Shown here: positions 32,426 to 40,511 of the stretch, in pieces
Layout: every line of letters starts with the position of its first letter
How positions within the stretch are numbered: the stretch's first letter is position 1
Assembly: GCF_014251315.1 (NCBI RefSeq)
Contig: NZ_CP059185.1
Span: 569,449 to 633,448 of the forward strand
Direction of reading: 5' to 3'
Length of the DNA: 64,000 nucleotides
Origin: Blattabacterium cuenoti
GTDB taxonomy: Bacteria > Bacteroidota > Bacteroidia > Flavobacteriales > Blattabacteriaceae
Made by a program: the position numbers and the translations under genes
Notes under the pieces: generated by a model
The model's input: only the letters and a program-made list of their open reading frames with translations
The model's database searches: none
What the model was told of the DNA's origin: nothing

Positions 32426-32467
32426 AATAAAAGATAAAGTGTTGTAAACAACACTTTATCTTTTATT
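32426..32467. terminator. Perfect 19-bp hairpin, bidirectional terminator
   Basis: Inverted arms of 19 nt (32426-32444 and 32449-32467) are perfectly complementary around a TAAA loop. The stem is flanked by A/T-rich ends so that U-rich tracts would follow on either strand. It lies between the convergent hup stop and the pdxH stop codon, which the stem touches. It is the clearest terminator in the window. Confidence 0.85.
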
Positions 32468-33132
32468 TATGGATATAATCTATATAAAATCCATTTTTTT
32501 TCTTTTTCTAAAATATAAACAAGTCTATCATGAAGTCTGTTAGGCTGTCCCTGCCAAAATTCCATTTTATATGGTTTTACAATATATCCTCCCCAATAAA
32601 AAGGACGTTTTATAGTTTTTTGATTAAAAAAATTATTCCACTTATTATATTCTTTTAGCAAAGATTCTTTAGATGAAAGAATCATACTTTGTCTGGATAC
32701 CCAACTTCCAATTTGATTTCCTATAGGTCTTTTATGAAAATATTCATCTGATTTTTTTCTTTTAATTTTTGATGTTATTCCTTTAATGATAATTTGTCTT
32801 TCCATATTTTTCCAATAAAAAGAAATACATACTTTTGGTATATTTTGAATTGATCTTCCTTTCAAACTATAATAATTTGTATAAAAAATAAATCCATCTT
32901 CTGAATATTCTTTTAATAAAACAACTCTAGTTTCTGGTCCTCCATCCTCTCCTATGGTAGAAATAGACATAGCGTTAATTTCTTCTTTATTATCTTTCTT
33001 TTTATTATCATTATAAAAAGATTTTTCTTGTTCAAACCAATTATTAAATAAAAGAAAAGGTTCTTTTGGTACTTCAGATTCCAATAAGGAATTTTTTTCA
33101 TAATTTTTTCTAAAATCACTCAAATCGATCAT
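32467..33132 (-). CDS. pdxH: Pyridoxine/pyridoxamine 5'-phosphate oxidase
   Basis: FMN-dependent oxidation of PNP or PMP to pyridoxal 5'-phosphate, the last step of B6 synthesis and of salvage. Flavin-binding motifs R-V-V-L-L-K, F-Y-T-N-Y and the C-terminal W-Q-G-Q-P-N-R-L-H-D-R segment are present. At 221 residues it is normal. It is transcribed alone and ends at the hup/pdxH hairpin. With PdxA and PdxJ it covers three steps of the de novo route; other steps would be encoded elsewhere. Confidence 0.95.
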   Translation of the reverse strand: MIDLSDFRKNYEKNSLLESEVPKEPFLLFNNWFEQEKSFYNDNKKKDNKEEINAMSISTIGEDGGPETRVVLLKEYSEDGFIFYTNYYSLKGRSIQNIPKVCISFYWKNMERQIIIKGITSKIKRKKSDEYFHKRPIGNQIGSWVSRQSMILSSKESLLKEYNKWNNFFNQKTIKRPFYWGGYIVKPYKMEFWQGQPNRLHDRLVYILEKEKKWILYRLYP

Positions 33133-33171
33133 AATATTACAATATTGATATAAAACAAAAATATACTAACT

Positions 33172-33191
33172 TTATCGATTGTGATCGATAA
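33172..33191. repeat. 20-nt inverted repeat (TTATCGAT-TGTG-ATCGATAA)
   Basis: Perfect 8-nt arms around a TGTG spacer, in the gap between the pdxH start and tRNA-Met, 31 nt before the tRNA. It is relatively GC-rich for this window, with two ATCGAT cores. It looks like a dimeric-protein operator or structural site; no binding protein can be named. A resemblance to a DnaA box is not good enough to claim one. Confidence 0.5.
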
Positions 33192-33221
33192 TAAAACCTA
33201 ATGATAATAAAATACAACATT

Positions 33222-33295
33222 GGCGTGATAGCTCAGTTGGTTAGAGCATTGGATTCATAACCCAAAGGTCGGGGGTTCAAATCCCCCTCACGCTA
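33222..33295 (+). tRNA. tRNA-Met (CAT), elongator type
   Basis: A 74-nt cloverleaf: 7-bp acceptor (with a G1-U72 wobble), D-stem GCTC/GAGC, anticodon loop TTCATAA with anticodon CAT at 34-36, and T-stem GGGGG/CCCCC with TTCAAAT. The anticodon stem has one A-C mismatch at 31-39. Discriminator is A73 and the 3' CCA is not encoded (ACA follows). The paired 1-72 end argues against an initiator tRNA. dnaN follows after about 50 nt and may be co-transcribed. CAT could in principle be tRNA-Ile2, but the CAT tRNA at 51187 fits that better. Confidence 0.9.
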
Positions 33296-33348
33296 CAAAA
33301 ATGAATTATCGTTATTTTTTTTATAAAAACGAAACAATACTACAGAAT

Positions 33349-34479
33349 ATGTATTTTTCTGTTTATAGTCACTTCTTATTAAGAGAATTACATACTTTAT
33401 ACAAAATTATAAATATTAATAGTTTATCAAATTCAATTACTTTTGAAATTTCAAAAAAAAATCAATTAAAAATTACATGGGGATTGGATTCGAAAAATTT
33501 AATTTTTACATATGTTCAAATATATATCAAGAAATATACCAAAGAAAAAATAATTGTATCTATTAAATTTATGATAGATGTTTTAACTACGTTTTCAAAC
33601 GAAAAACTTTTTTTAAAAAAGAAAAAAAATACACTTAATATTTACTCTAAATATGGGACTTATGAAGTTCCTATTGATTTTGATTTGAATCATAAAAATA
33701 TCATTACAACTTGTGATAAGTCTTCTTTTATAAGAATTTATTTATTTTCAAATATTCTTTTAAAAATACTGAACAAAACTTTATTTCTTACTAAAGGAGA
33801 AGAATTGAATTCCATATTCAATGGAGTATTTTTTCAATTTCTTTCTAATGAGGCAAATTTTATAGCAACAGATACCTATAGATTAGTAAAATATACTATA
33901 AAAAATTTTAAAACAGATCAACGTGTACAATTTACTATATCTAGAAAACATCTTAATATAATTAGGGAAATTATTAAAAAGAAAAAAAAAAGTAACATTA
34001 TTATTGAATATTATGATAGAAATCATATAATTTTTCGTTTTAAGAATTATATTTTTTCATGTCAACTCATAAATAAAAAATATCCAGATTATCATTTTAT
34101 GATTCCTCATAATAATAAACGTAATATATCACTCATTGTTAATAAATTTTTATTGCTAAATACTATTAAAAGAGCTTTTATTTTTCGAAAAAATTTTATT
34201 GATTTTCATTTCAGTAACAATAAATTAAAAATTTTTGATCAAAATATGGTTGATACTAATCCTCCTATTTCAGAAATTCAGTGTCAAATTGTTTTTAACA
34301 ATCTAAAAAATATGAAAATAGGTTTTAACTCCCAATTTTTAATTGAAATTTTATCTTCCTTAAATGAAGATTTTGTTTATTTTGAATTTTATGATAAAAT
34401 GGGTGTTATAAGGCCCTTGTATAATAAAAAAAAAGAAGAATCTATTTTTATATTGATTATGTCTACAATAAAAATATGA
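33349..34479 (+). CDS. dnaN: DNA polymerase III beta sliding clamp
   Basis: Ring-shaped clamp tethering the replicative polymerase. I place the start at the internal ATG 33349 (M-Y-F-S-V-Y-S, about 376 residues) because that aligns with the family N-terminus; the frame is open to ATG 33301, which lies only 5 nt after tRNA-Met. Recognisable segments include A-T-D-T-Y-R-L in the second domain and K-Y-P-D-Y in the third. The sequence is very divergent. The C-terminal client-binding motif, usually M-P-M-R-L, reads M-S-T-I-K-I. It overlaps pheT by 4 nt (ATGA). Confidence 0.88.
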   Translation: MYFSVYSHFLLRELHTLYKIININSLSNSITFEISKKNQLKITWGLDSKNLIFTYVQIYIKKYTKEKIIVSIKFMIDVLTTFSNEKLFLKKKKNTLNIYSKYGTYEVPIDFDLNHKNIITTCDKSSFIRIYLFSNILLKILNKTLFLTKGEELNSIFNGVFFQFLSNEANFIATDTYRLVKYTIKNFKTDQRVQFTISRKHLNIIREIIKKKKKSNIIIEYYDRNHIIFRFKNYIFSCQLINKKYPDYHFMIPHNNKRNISLIVNKFLLLNTIKRAFIFRKNFIDFHFSNNKLKIFDQNMVDTNPPISEIQCQIVFNNLKNMKIGFNSQFLIEILSSLNEDFVYFEFYDKMGVIRPLYNKKKEESIFILIMSTIKI

Positions 34480-36551
34480 AAATATCATTGAATTGGATTA
34501 AAGAATATGTATTTCCTCTAAATATGGATGAAAATAAAATATCAAATCTATTAACTGAGATTGGGTTAACAGTAAAAGGAATTAATAACGTGAATAAGGA
34601 TTTTATTTTAGATGTAGAAGTTACACCTAATCGTACAGATGCTATGAGTCATTATGGAATAGCACGTGATTTATACGCTGTTTTAAAATTTCGTGGATAT
34701 AAAGTTCATTTGTTAAAACCAGTAATAAATGAAGAAACTAATACTAATAGTAGTAGTGATATAAATAATAAATCCCATATTCAAATTTTCGTGAAAACAT
34801 ATGAAAAATGTATAAGATATTCTGGAATTTTGATTCATAAAATCAAAATAGAACCATCTCCATATTGGTTAATTTCTAGATTAGAATCTATAGGGATAAA
34901 ATCTACAAATAATATAATAGATATTATACATTTTGTCATGCATGAATTGGGGCAACCTATACATATTTTTGATATGGATCAAATAGAGGATGGAAAAATT
35001 ATAATAAAAAATGCGGAAAAAAATACAGATTTTCAATCTTCAGATAGTATTATGAGAAAACTTGATGAAGAAGATTTGGTCATTTATGATGCGAAAAAAC
35101 CATTATCTATAGCTGGAATGATCAATCATATGAAATCTAACATACAGATTACAACTAAAAATATTTTTATTGGAACTGCTTGTTTTAATCCCACTATTAT
35201 ACGAAATATTAGAAAAAAACATTTAATTAAAACAGAAACACAATATCTTTTTGAAAAAGATATAGATCCTAATCAAACTGTCTTTGCTTTACAAAGAGTA
35301 GCTTTTCTCGTGAAAAAGAGAATAAAAAACAACATAATATGTTCCAACGTAATTGATTTTTATCCTAATCCTATATTATTATCAAAAATAAAGCTTCGTT
35401 ATAATAAAATTATAAACATTATAGGAAAAAAAATATCAAGAAAAAAAATTAAAAAAATCTTATCATTATTAGAAATAATAATTGATTATGAAAATAAGAA
35501 ATATTTGTTCCTTTGTGTTCCTTCCTATAGAACAGATGTTCGAAGAGAAATAGATGTAATTGAAGAAATATTACGAATTTATGGAATTCATAATATTTCA
35601 GTACATAATCAAATAAAAATTGATACTTATCCTAAAATTTATTGTAAAACAGAATATGAAATACAAAAAATACTCTTTGAACAATTAATTTCTCATGGGT
35701 TTCAAGAAATTATTTCTTCTACTATGATAAATGAAAAAAAATATTCTTTTTTACTTAATTCTTTTTTTAAAAAGAAAGAAATCAAGATTATTAATCCAGT
35801 AAATCAAAGTTATAAACTTATGCGTTCTAGCCTATTGTTTAGTATGATGGATTGCATAGAACATAATTATAACAATAACCGAATCGAATATAATATAAAA
35901 TTTTTTGAATTGGGAAAAATATATTATAAGAAAAATAATCAATTTTTAGAAAAAACCTACCTTGGAATAGCTCTTTTGCAAAAAGAAAAAATGGAACATA
36001 AAAATTATTCTTTTTTTTATTTGAAAGGAATTATTGAACAAATTTTTCAAAAAAGTGGAATATCTAATTATACTCAAGTACTATCCAAACATCCATTGTT
36101 GGAAAATGGTATATCTATATTATACAATCATAAAAACTTAGTTGAAATAGGAAAATTTAAAAATAATATTTTAAAAAAAAATGAAATATTTTATGCAGAA
36201 ATTGATTGGAAATACTTAGTATCTGTTATTCAAGAAAAAAAAATAATTTATGTTCCATTTTCCAAATATCCTACTTCAAGGAGAGATTTATCTTTATTAG
36301 TAGATAAAGCTATTTCATTCGAGAAAATAAATCAACTAATCAAAAAAAAAGAAAATCATGTGATTAAAAGAATTAAAGTATATGATTTATATGAAGGCAT
36401 GAATTTACCTACATCAAAAAAATCTTATACTATTAGTTTCTTTTTTGAAAGTGAAAAAGAAACATTAACTGATAAAATTATTAATAATTCAATGAAAGAA
36501 ATTGAATTTTTTTTGAAGAAAGAATTAAAAGCTGAAATAAGAAAAAAATAA
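34476..36551 (+). CDS. pheT: Phenylalanyl-tRNA synthetase beta subunit, lacking the EMAP-like domain
   Basis: Beta chain of the heterotetrameric enzyme charging tRNA-Phe. The N-terminal helix-strand unit (M-K-I-S-L-N-W-I-K-E), the B3/B4 editing region, the B5 segment T-P-N-R-T-D and the C-terminal ferredoxin-like anticodon-binding domain (P-T-S-R-R-D-L-S-L-L) are present. At 691 residues it is about 110 shorter than usual: residues 30-50 run straight from L-T-V-K-G-I-N-N-V into D-V-E-V-T-P-N-R, so the OB-fold/EMAP-like domain normally inserted near 40-150 is missing. There is no frame break. pheS is not in the window. Overlaps dnaN by 4 nt. Confidence 0.94.
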   Translation: MKISLNWIKEYVFPLNMDENKISNLLTEIGLTVKGINNVNKDFILDVEVTPNRTDAMSHYGIARDLYAVLKFRGYKVHLLKPVINEETNTNSSSDINNKSHIQIFVKTYEKCIRYSGILIHKIKIEPSPYWLISRLESIGIKSTNNIIDIIHFVMHELGQPIHIFDMDQIEDGKIIIKNAEKNTDFQSSDSIMRKLDEEDLVIYDAKKPLSIAGMINHMKSNIQITTKNIFIGTACFNPTIIRNIRKKHLIKTETQYLFEKDIDPNQTVFALQRVAFLVKKRIKNNIICSNVIDFYPNPILLSKIKLRYNKIINIIGKKISRKKIKKILSLLEIIIDYENKKYLFLCVPSYRTDVRREIDVIEEILRIYGIHNISVHNQIKIDTYPKIYCKTEYEIQKILFEQLISHGFQEIISSTMINEKKYSFLLNSFFKKKEIKIINPVNQSYKLMRSSLLFSMMDCIEHNYNNNRIEYNIKFFELGKIYYKKNNQFLEKTYLGIALLQKEKMEHKNYSFFYLKGIIEQIFQKSGISNYTQVLSKHPLLENGISILYNHKNLVEIGKFKNNILKKNEIFYAEIDWKYLVSVIQEKKIIYVPFSKYPTSRRDLSLLVDKAISFEKINQLIKKKENHVIKRIKVYDLYEGMNLPTSKKSYTISFFFESEKETLTDKIINNSMKEIEFFLKKELKAEIRKK

Positions 36552-36553
36552 AA

Positions 36554-37996
36554 TTATATTATTTTAGATAATTTTTCTAAAACTTTTTTTAATCCAGTTT
36601 CTTGTTCTATAATTTTCGATATTTCTTTTATATGAATTCTTTTTTGTTTCATGTCATCTCTATTTCTCATGGTTACTGTATTTGTTTTTATAGTATCATA
36701 GTCTACAGTAAAACAAAATGGAGTTCCTATTGCGTCCTGTCTTCTATATAATTTTCCAATGGATTCTTTTTGATCGTAAACTAATCGATTATGAATTCTG
36801 ATGTCATTAAATATTCTTTTTGCGATTTCTGGCAATCCATCTTTTTTAACTAACGGGAATATGGCAGCTTTAATCGGAGATAAATAATAGGGTAGTTTTA
36901 ATACTATACGGCTTTTTCCATTTTTTAATTCTTCCTTTTTTAAAGAAGAAGAAAATATAGCTAAAAAAAGACGATCTAATCCCAAAGATGTTTCTATAAC
37001 ATAGGGTAAATAATTTTTTTTCGATTCAAAAATTCTTAATTTTTTTTTCGAAAAAAACTCATGATTCTTTAAATCAAAATCTCTACGAGAATGAATCCCT
37101 TCTATTTCTTGAAATCCAAAAGGAAAATGAAATTGAATATCTGATCCTGCACTTGCATAATGAGCTAAATGATTATGATCACATAATTTATAATATTTTT
37201 TATTTCCTAAGTTTAATTCTAAATGCCATTTTAATCGTATATTTTTCCAATACTCATACCACTTGATTTCTTCTTCAGGAAAAAGAAAAAATTGCATCTC
37301 CATTTGTTCAAATTCACGCATTCTAAATATAAATTTTCTTGCAAAAATTTCGTTTCTAAACGATTTTCCTATTTGTGCGATTCCAAATGGAATTTTCATT
37401 CTATTAGATTTTATAATATTATGAAAATTGGAAAATATTCCTTGAGCTGTTTCAGGACGAAGATATAAATTTTTTTCATTTTTAATCTTGAACATCATAT
37501 TGAAACGACGAATTTTTGTCCAATTTTTTGTTTTATAAACGGGATCACAAATATCCAATTCATCAATTAAAATTTTTATATCTACTAAATCCTTTTTTTT
37601 CAAAGATTTAGATAAACGAGATAATATTTTTTCTTTTTTTTTAGGATCATTGAAAAATTTTTTTTCTACATATTCTTGAATCAAAATTTCAGGACGATAT
37701 CTTTTTTTGGAATCTTTATTATCAATTAGTAATTCGTTAAATTGATCAATATGACCTGATGCATTCCAAATATCAGGATGCATCAGGATAGAAGAATCTA
37801 TTCCTACTATATTTTCATGAAGTAGAGTCATTGACTTCCACCAAAATTCTTTTATATTATTTTTTAGCTCCACTCCATGTGGTCCATAATCATAAATAGC
37901 ATTTAATCCTCCATAAATTTCGCTAGAAGGAAAAATAAAACCATAAACCTTTGCATGAGAAATTAAAAAATCAAAAAAATAACTACACTTTTTCAT
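36554..37996 (-). CDS. glyS: Glycyl-tRNA synthetase, homodimeric type
   Basis: Class II synthetase of the alpha2 type (eukaryote-like, usual in Bacteroidota). Motifs include Y-G-P-H-G-V-E-L-K, the catalytic L-R-P-E-T-A-Q-G-I-F, motif 2 F-R-N-E-I, and motif 3 near G-L-D-R-L. The C-terminal part forms the anticodon-binding domain. I start at the internal ATG giving M-K-K-C-S-Y-F, whose ATGA overlaps the trxB stop by 4 nt; the longer frame starting at 38038 lies inside trxB. Length is then 480 residues. Converges on pheT with 2 nt between. Confidence 0.95.
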   Translation of the reverse strand: MKKCSYFFDFLISHAKVYGFIFPSSEIYGGLNAIYDYGPHGVELKNNIKEFWWKSMTLLHENIVGIDSSILMHPDIWNASGHIDQFNELLIDNKDSKKRYRPEILIQEYVEKKFFNDPKKKEKILSRLSKSLKKKDLVDIKILIDELDICDPVYKTKNWTKIRRFNMMFKIKNEKNLYLRPETAQGIFSNFHNIIKSNRMKIPFGIAQIGKSFRNEIFARKFIFRMREFEQMEMQFFLFPEEEIKWYEYWKNIRLKWHLELNLGNKKYYKLCDHNHLAHYASAGSDIQFHFPFGFQEIEGIHSRRDFDLKNHEFFSKKKLRIFESKKNYLPYVIETSLGLDRLFLAIFSSSLKKEELKNGKSRIVLKLPYYLSPIKAAIFPLVKKDGLPEIAKRIFNDIRIHNRLVYDQKESIGKLYRRQDAIGTPFCFTVDYDTIKTNTVTMRNRDDMKQKRIHIKEISKIIEQETGLKKVLEKLSKII

Positions 37997-38940
37997 ATTG
38001 ATAAATAATACTTTTCCAAATCTAATGCAGCCATACATCCAGTTCCAGCAGAAGTAATAGCCTGTTGATAATCAGGATCTTGTACATCTCCTGCAGCAAA
38101 CACTCCAGGTTTACTAGTTATAGTTTTTCCTTTTTGAACAATAATATATCCTTTTTCATTTAAATCTAATTCATTTTTAAAAATATCTGTATTAGGAATA
38201 TGACCAATTGCGATAAATAAACCACTAACTAAAATAGTTCTGTTAGTTTCGTTTTTTTGGTTAAAAATTTTAATACCTTCCAAAAAATCATTTCCAATAA
38301 TTTCTGTAACATTAGAATAAAATAAAATATTGATATTTTTTTTTTTTGAAATACGATTTTGCAAAATTTTAGATGCTTTAAAATAATTTTTTCTAACTAT
38401 TAAATATACTTTTCTGCAAATTTTTGCTAAAAAATTTACTTCTTCTAAAGCCGAATCTCCGCCTCCTATCACTGCTACATCTTTTTCTTTATGAAAAAAA
38501 CCATCACAAGTAGCACAAAAAGAAACTCCTAATCCCATGAATTTTTTTTCCTTATTAATTCCTAGAAATTTAGGATGAGAACCTGTAGCTATAATCAGTC
38601 CTCTACTTTCTATACATTCTTTATTCTCAAAAAAAATTTTATGAATTCCTCCTTTTTTATTGGACAGAATAACACGATTTACTGATTGATTAATAATTTT
38701 AGTATTAAAACGTTCTGCTTGCTTTCTACAATTATTCATTAAATCATTTCCATTCACCCCTTCAGGAAATCCAAGATAATTATCCACATCAGTAGTAGTG
38801 GTTAATTGTCCTCCTGGTTGAAATCCAGTGAAAAGAATCGGACTCATATTAGCTCTTGCTGCGTATATAGCAGCAGAATAACCAGCAGGTCCAGATCCAA
38901 TAATTACACAATCTTGTATTTGTTTTTTTTTGAATAACAT
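37993..38940 (-). CDS. trxB: Thioredoxin reductase
   Basis: FAD- and NADPH-dependent reductase of thioredoxin. N-terminal FAD motif G-S-G-P-A-G-Y-S-A-A, redox-active C-A-T-C-D-G, NADPH motif G-G-G-D-S-A-L-E-E and C-terminal G-V-F-A-A-G-D-V are all present. At 315 residues it is normal. It stops at TGA and overlaps glyS translationally. Thioredoxin itself is not in the window. Confidence 0.97.
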   Translation of the reverse strand: MLFKKKQIQDCVIIGSGPAGYSAAIYAARANMSPILFTGFQPGGQLTTTTDVDNYLGFPEGVNGNDLMNNCRKQAERFNTKIINQSVNRVILSNKKGGIHKIFFENKECIESRGLIIATGSHPKFLGINKEKKFMGLGVSFCATCDGFFHKEKDVAVIGGGDSALEEVNFLAKICRKVYLIVRKNYFKASKILQNRISKKKNINILFYSNVTEIIGNDFLEGIKIFNQKNETNRTILVSGLFIAIGHIPNTDIFKNELDLNEKGYIIVQKGKTITSKPGVFAAGDVQDPDYQQAITSAGTGCMAALDLEKYYLSI

Positions 38941-39018
38941 AAAAAAAAATATTTTTTATTAAAAAATTCTATACTAATATTTTTCAAAATATTTTTAATT
39001 TTTATTATTTTATAAATA

Positions 39019-39453
39019 ATGCATTATTTAAATTTTTTTATAAAAAGACATTTACATTTAAAAAAAATAAAAAACAGAATTTATATATTTTGCGTAATCA
39101 GAAAAAAATTTTATCTATTTTCTCAAGAAGAAGTGATACGTCAATATATAATTTTTTTATTAAAAAAAGTAAAAAATTACAAAAATTCTAACATATGGGT
39201 GGAATATCCTTTTAAAATAAATAAATTAAACAAACGACTAGATATTTTAGTTCAATTCAATCAAAAACCCCACATACTTATCGAATGTAAAACTCCAAAA
39301 ATTCCTATCACACAAAAAACTTTTGATCAAATTTCTATATATAATAAAATTATCAAAGCTCCATTTTTAATGGTAAGCAACGGAATAAAAAATTTCATTT
39401 TTCAAGTCGATAAATACAAAAAAAAATTTTCATTTTTAAAACATATTCCATAA
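39019..39453 (+). CDS. Orphan HsdR-N domain protein (PD-(D/E)XK fold)
   Basis: A 144-residue protein made only of the domain found at the N-terminus of type I restriction R subunits. It shows E-E-V-I-R-Q, then R-L-D-I-L-V-Q and I-L-I-E-C-K, which give the D...E-x-K nuclease core, and F-D-Q-I-S-I-Y-N and V-S-N-G toward the C-terminus. Free-standing versions are widespread in flavobacteria as I recall, so this is not a remnant of a restriction system; no hsdM or hsdS is near. A DNA-repair or nuclease role is plausible but unproven. It lies between divergent trxB and convergent gapA. Confidence 0.8.
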   Translation: MHYLNFFIKRHLHLKKIKNRIYIFCVIRKKFYLFSQEEVIRQYIIFLLKKVKNYKNSNIWVEYPFKINKLNKRLDILVQFNQKPHILIECKTPKIPITQKTFDQISIYNKIIKAPFLMVSNGIKNFIFQVDKYKKKFSFLKHIP

Positions 39454-39470
39454 TCAATTAACAATTAAAA

Positions 39471-40490
39471 TTATGACAAATAATGATGCATATAATCAAT
39501 AATATCTAATAATTTTGTAGAATAACCAACTTCATTATCATACCAAGAAACAATTTTTAAAAAATTGGAATTTAACATAATACTCGAATTCGCATCAAAA
39601 ATAGAGATTCTTTTATCTCCTATAAAATCCGTTGAAACAACAGCATCTTCTGTATATCCTAATATTCCTTTTAATGAAGTTTTAGAAGCTTGTTTCATGC
39701 AGAATTTAATTTTATCAAAATTGGTCCTGGTTTTTAGACTAACTGTAAAATCCAAAACAGATACATCTGCAACAGGAACTCTAAAAGCCATTCCTGTTAA
39801 TTTTCCATTTAAACTGGGAATAATTTTTCCGACTGCATTAGCAGCACCTGTTGATGCTGGAATTATATTAACTAATGAAGATCTTCCTCCTCTCCAATCT
39901 CTAGAAGAAACAGAATCAACTACTTTTTGAGTAGTAGTAGAGGCATGTATAGTTGTCATCAACCCCTTAGATATTCCAAAATTATCATTTAAAACTTTAA
40001 CAATTGGAGAAAGACAATTTGTCGTACAAGAAGCATTAGATACAATATTTTGATCCTGTCTCATATTTTTATGATTAACTCCCATGACAAACATAGGGAT
40101 ATCATCTTTAGGAGGAGCCGATAAAATCACTTTTCTAGCTCCTGATTTTAAATGAATATTAGCTAAATCTTTTGTTAAAAAAAGTCCAGTAGATTCAACA
40201 ACATATTCTACATTCAAATCTCCCCAATTTAGTTTATCAGGGTTTTTTTCATTAGTAACCCTTATCCGTTTTTCATTTAATATTAGATAATTATTATCTT
40301 CAATACAAACATTTCCTTTAAAATTTCCATGAATGGAATCATATTTTAACATATAAGCTAAATATTCTATAGAGACTAAATCATTAATAGACACTACTTG
40401 AATATTTTTTCTACTTAAAGCAGTTAATAAAACTAATTTCCCTATTCTTCCAATTCCATTAATTCCTATTTTTATTATAGACATATTCAA
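39471..40490 (-). CDS. gapA: Glyceraldehyde-3-phosphate dehydrogenase
   Basis: Glycolytic/gluconeogenic enzyme interconverting glyceraldehyde-3-phosphate and 1,3-bisphosphoglycerate. Shows the Rossmann start [10 protein letters not shown], the catalytic N-A-S-C-T-T-N-C, and the T-G-A-A-N-A-V-G-K and W-Y-D-N-E-V-G-Y-S motifs. Length 339 is normal. It lies 21 nt after lepA on the same strand. With pckA it supports gluconeogenic flux. Confidence 0.97.
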   Translation of the reverse strand: MNMSIIKIGINGIGRIGKLVLLTALSRKNIQVVSINDLVSIEYLAYMLKYDSIHGNFKGNVCIEDNNYLILNEKRIRVTNEKNPDKLNWGDLNVEYVVESTGLFLTKDLANIHLKSGARKVILSAPPKDDIPMFVMGVNHKNMRQDQNIVSNASCTTNCLSPIVKVLNDNFGISKGLMTTIHASTTTQKVVDSVSSRDWRGGRSSLVNIIPASTGAANAVGKIIPSLNGKLTGMAFRVPVADVSVLDFTVSLKTRTNFDKIKFCMKQASKTSLKGILGYTEDAVVSTDFIGDKRISIFDANSSIMLNSNFLKIVSWYDNEVGYSTKLLDIIDYMHHYLS

Positions 40491-40511
40491 AAATTTTGAT
40501 TTGTTGTAAAA

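Noticed and set aside
33133..33348. Replication origin near dnaN
   Set aside because: No dnaA gene, no cluster of DnaA boxes; one palindrome is not enough. A GC-skew plot of the whole genome would decide.
39019..39453. Remnant of a type I restriction-modification system
   Set aside because: The domain is complete by itself, has no hsdM or hsdS neighbour, and free-standing versions are usual in flavobacteria.
39565..39930. 121-codon plus-strand ORF opposite gapA
   Set aside because: Antisense to gapA, no independent motif.
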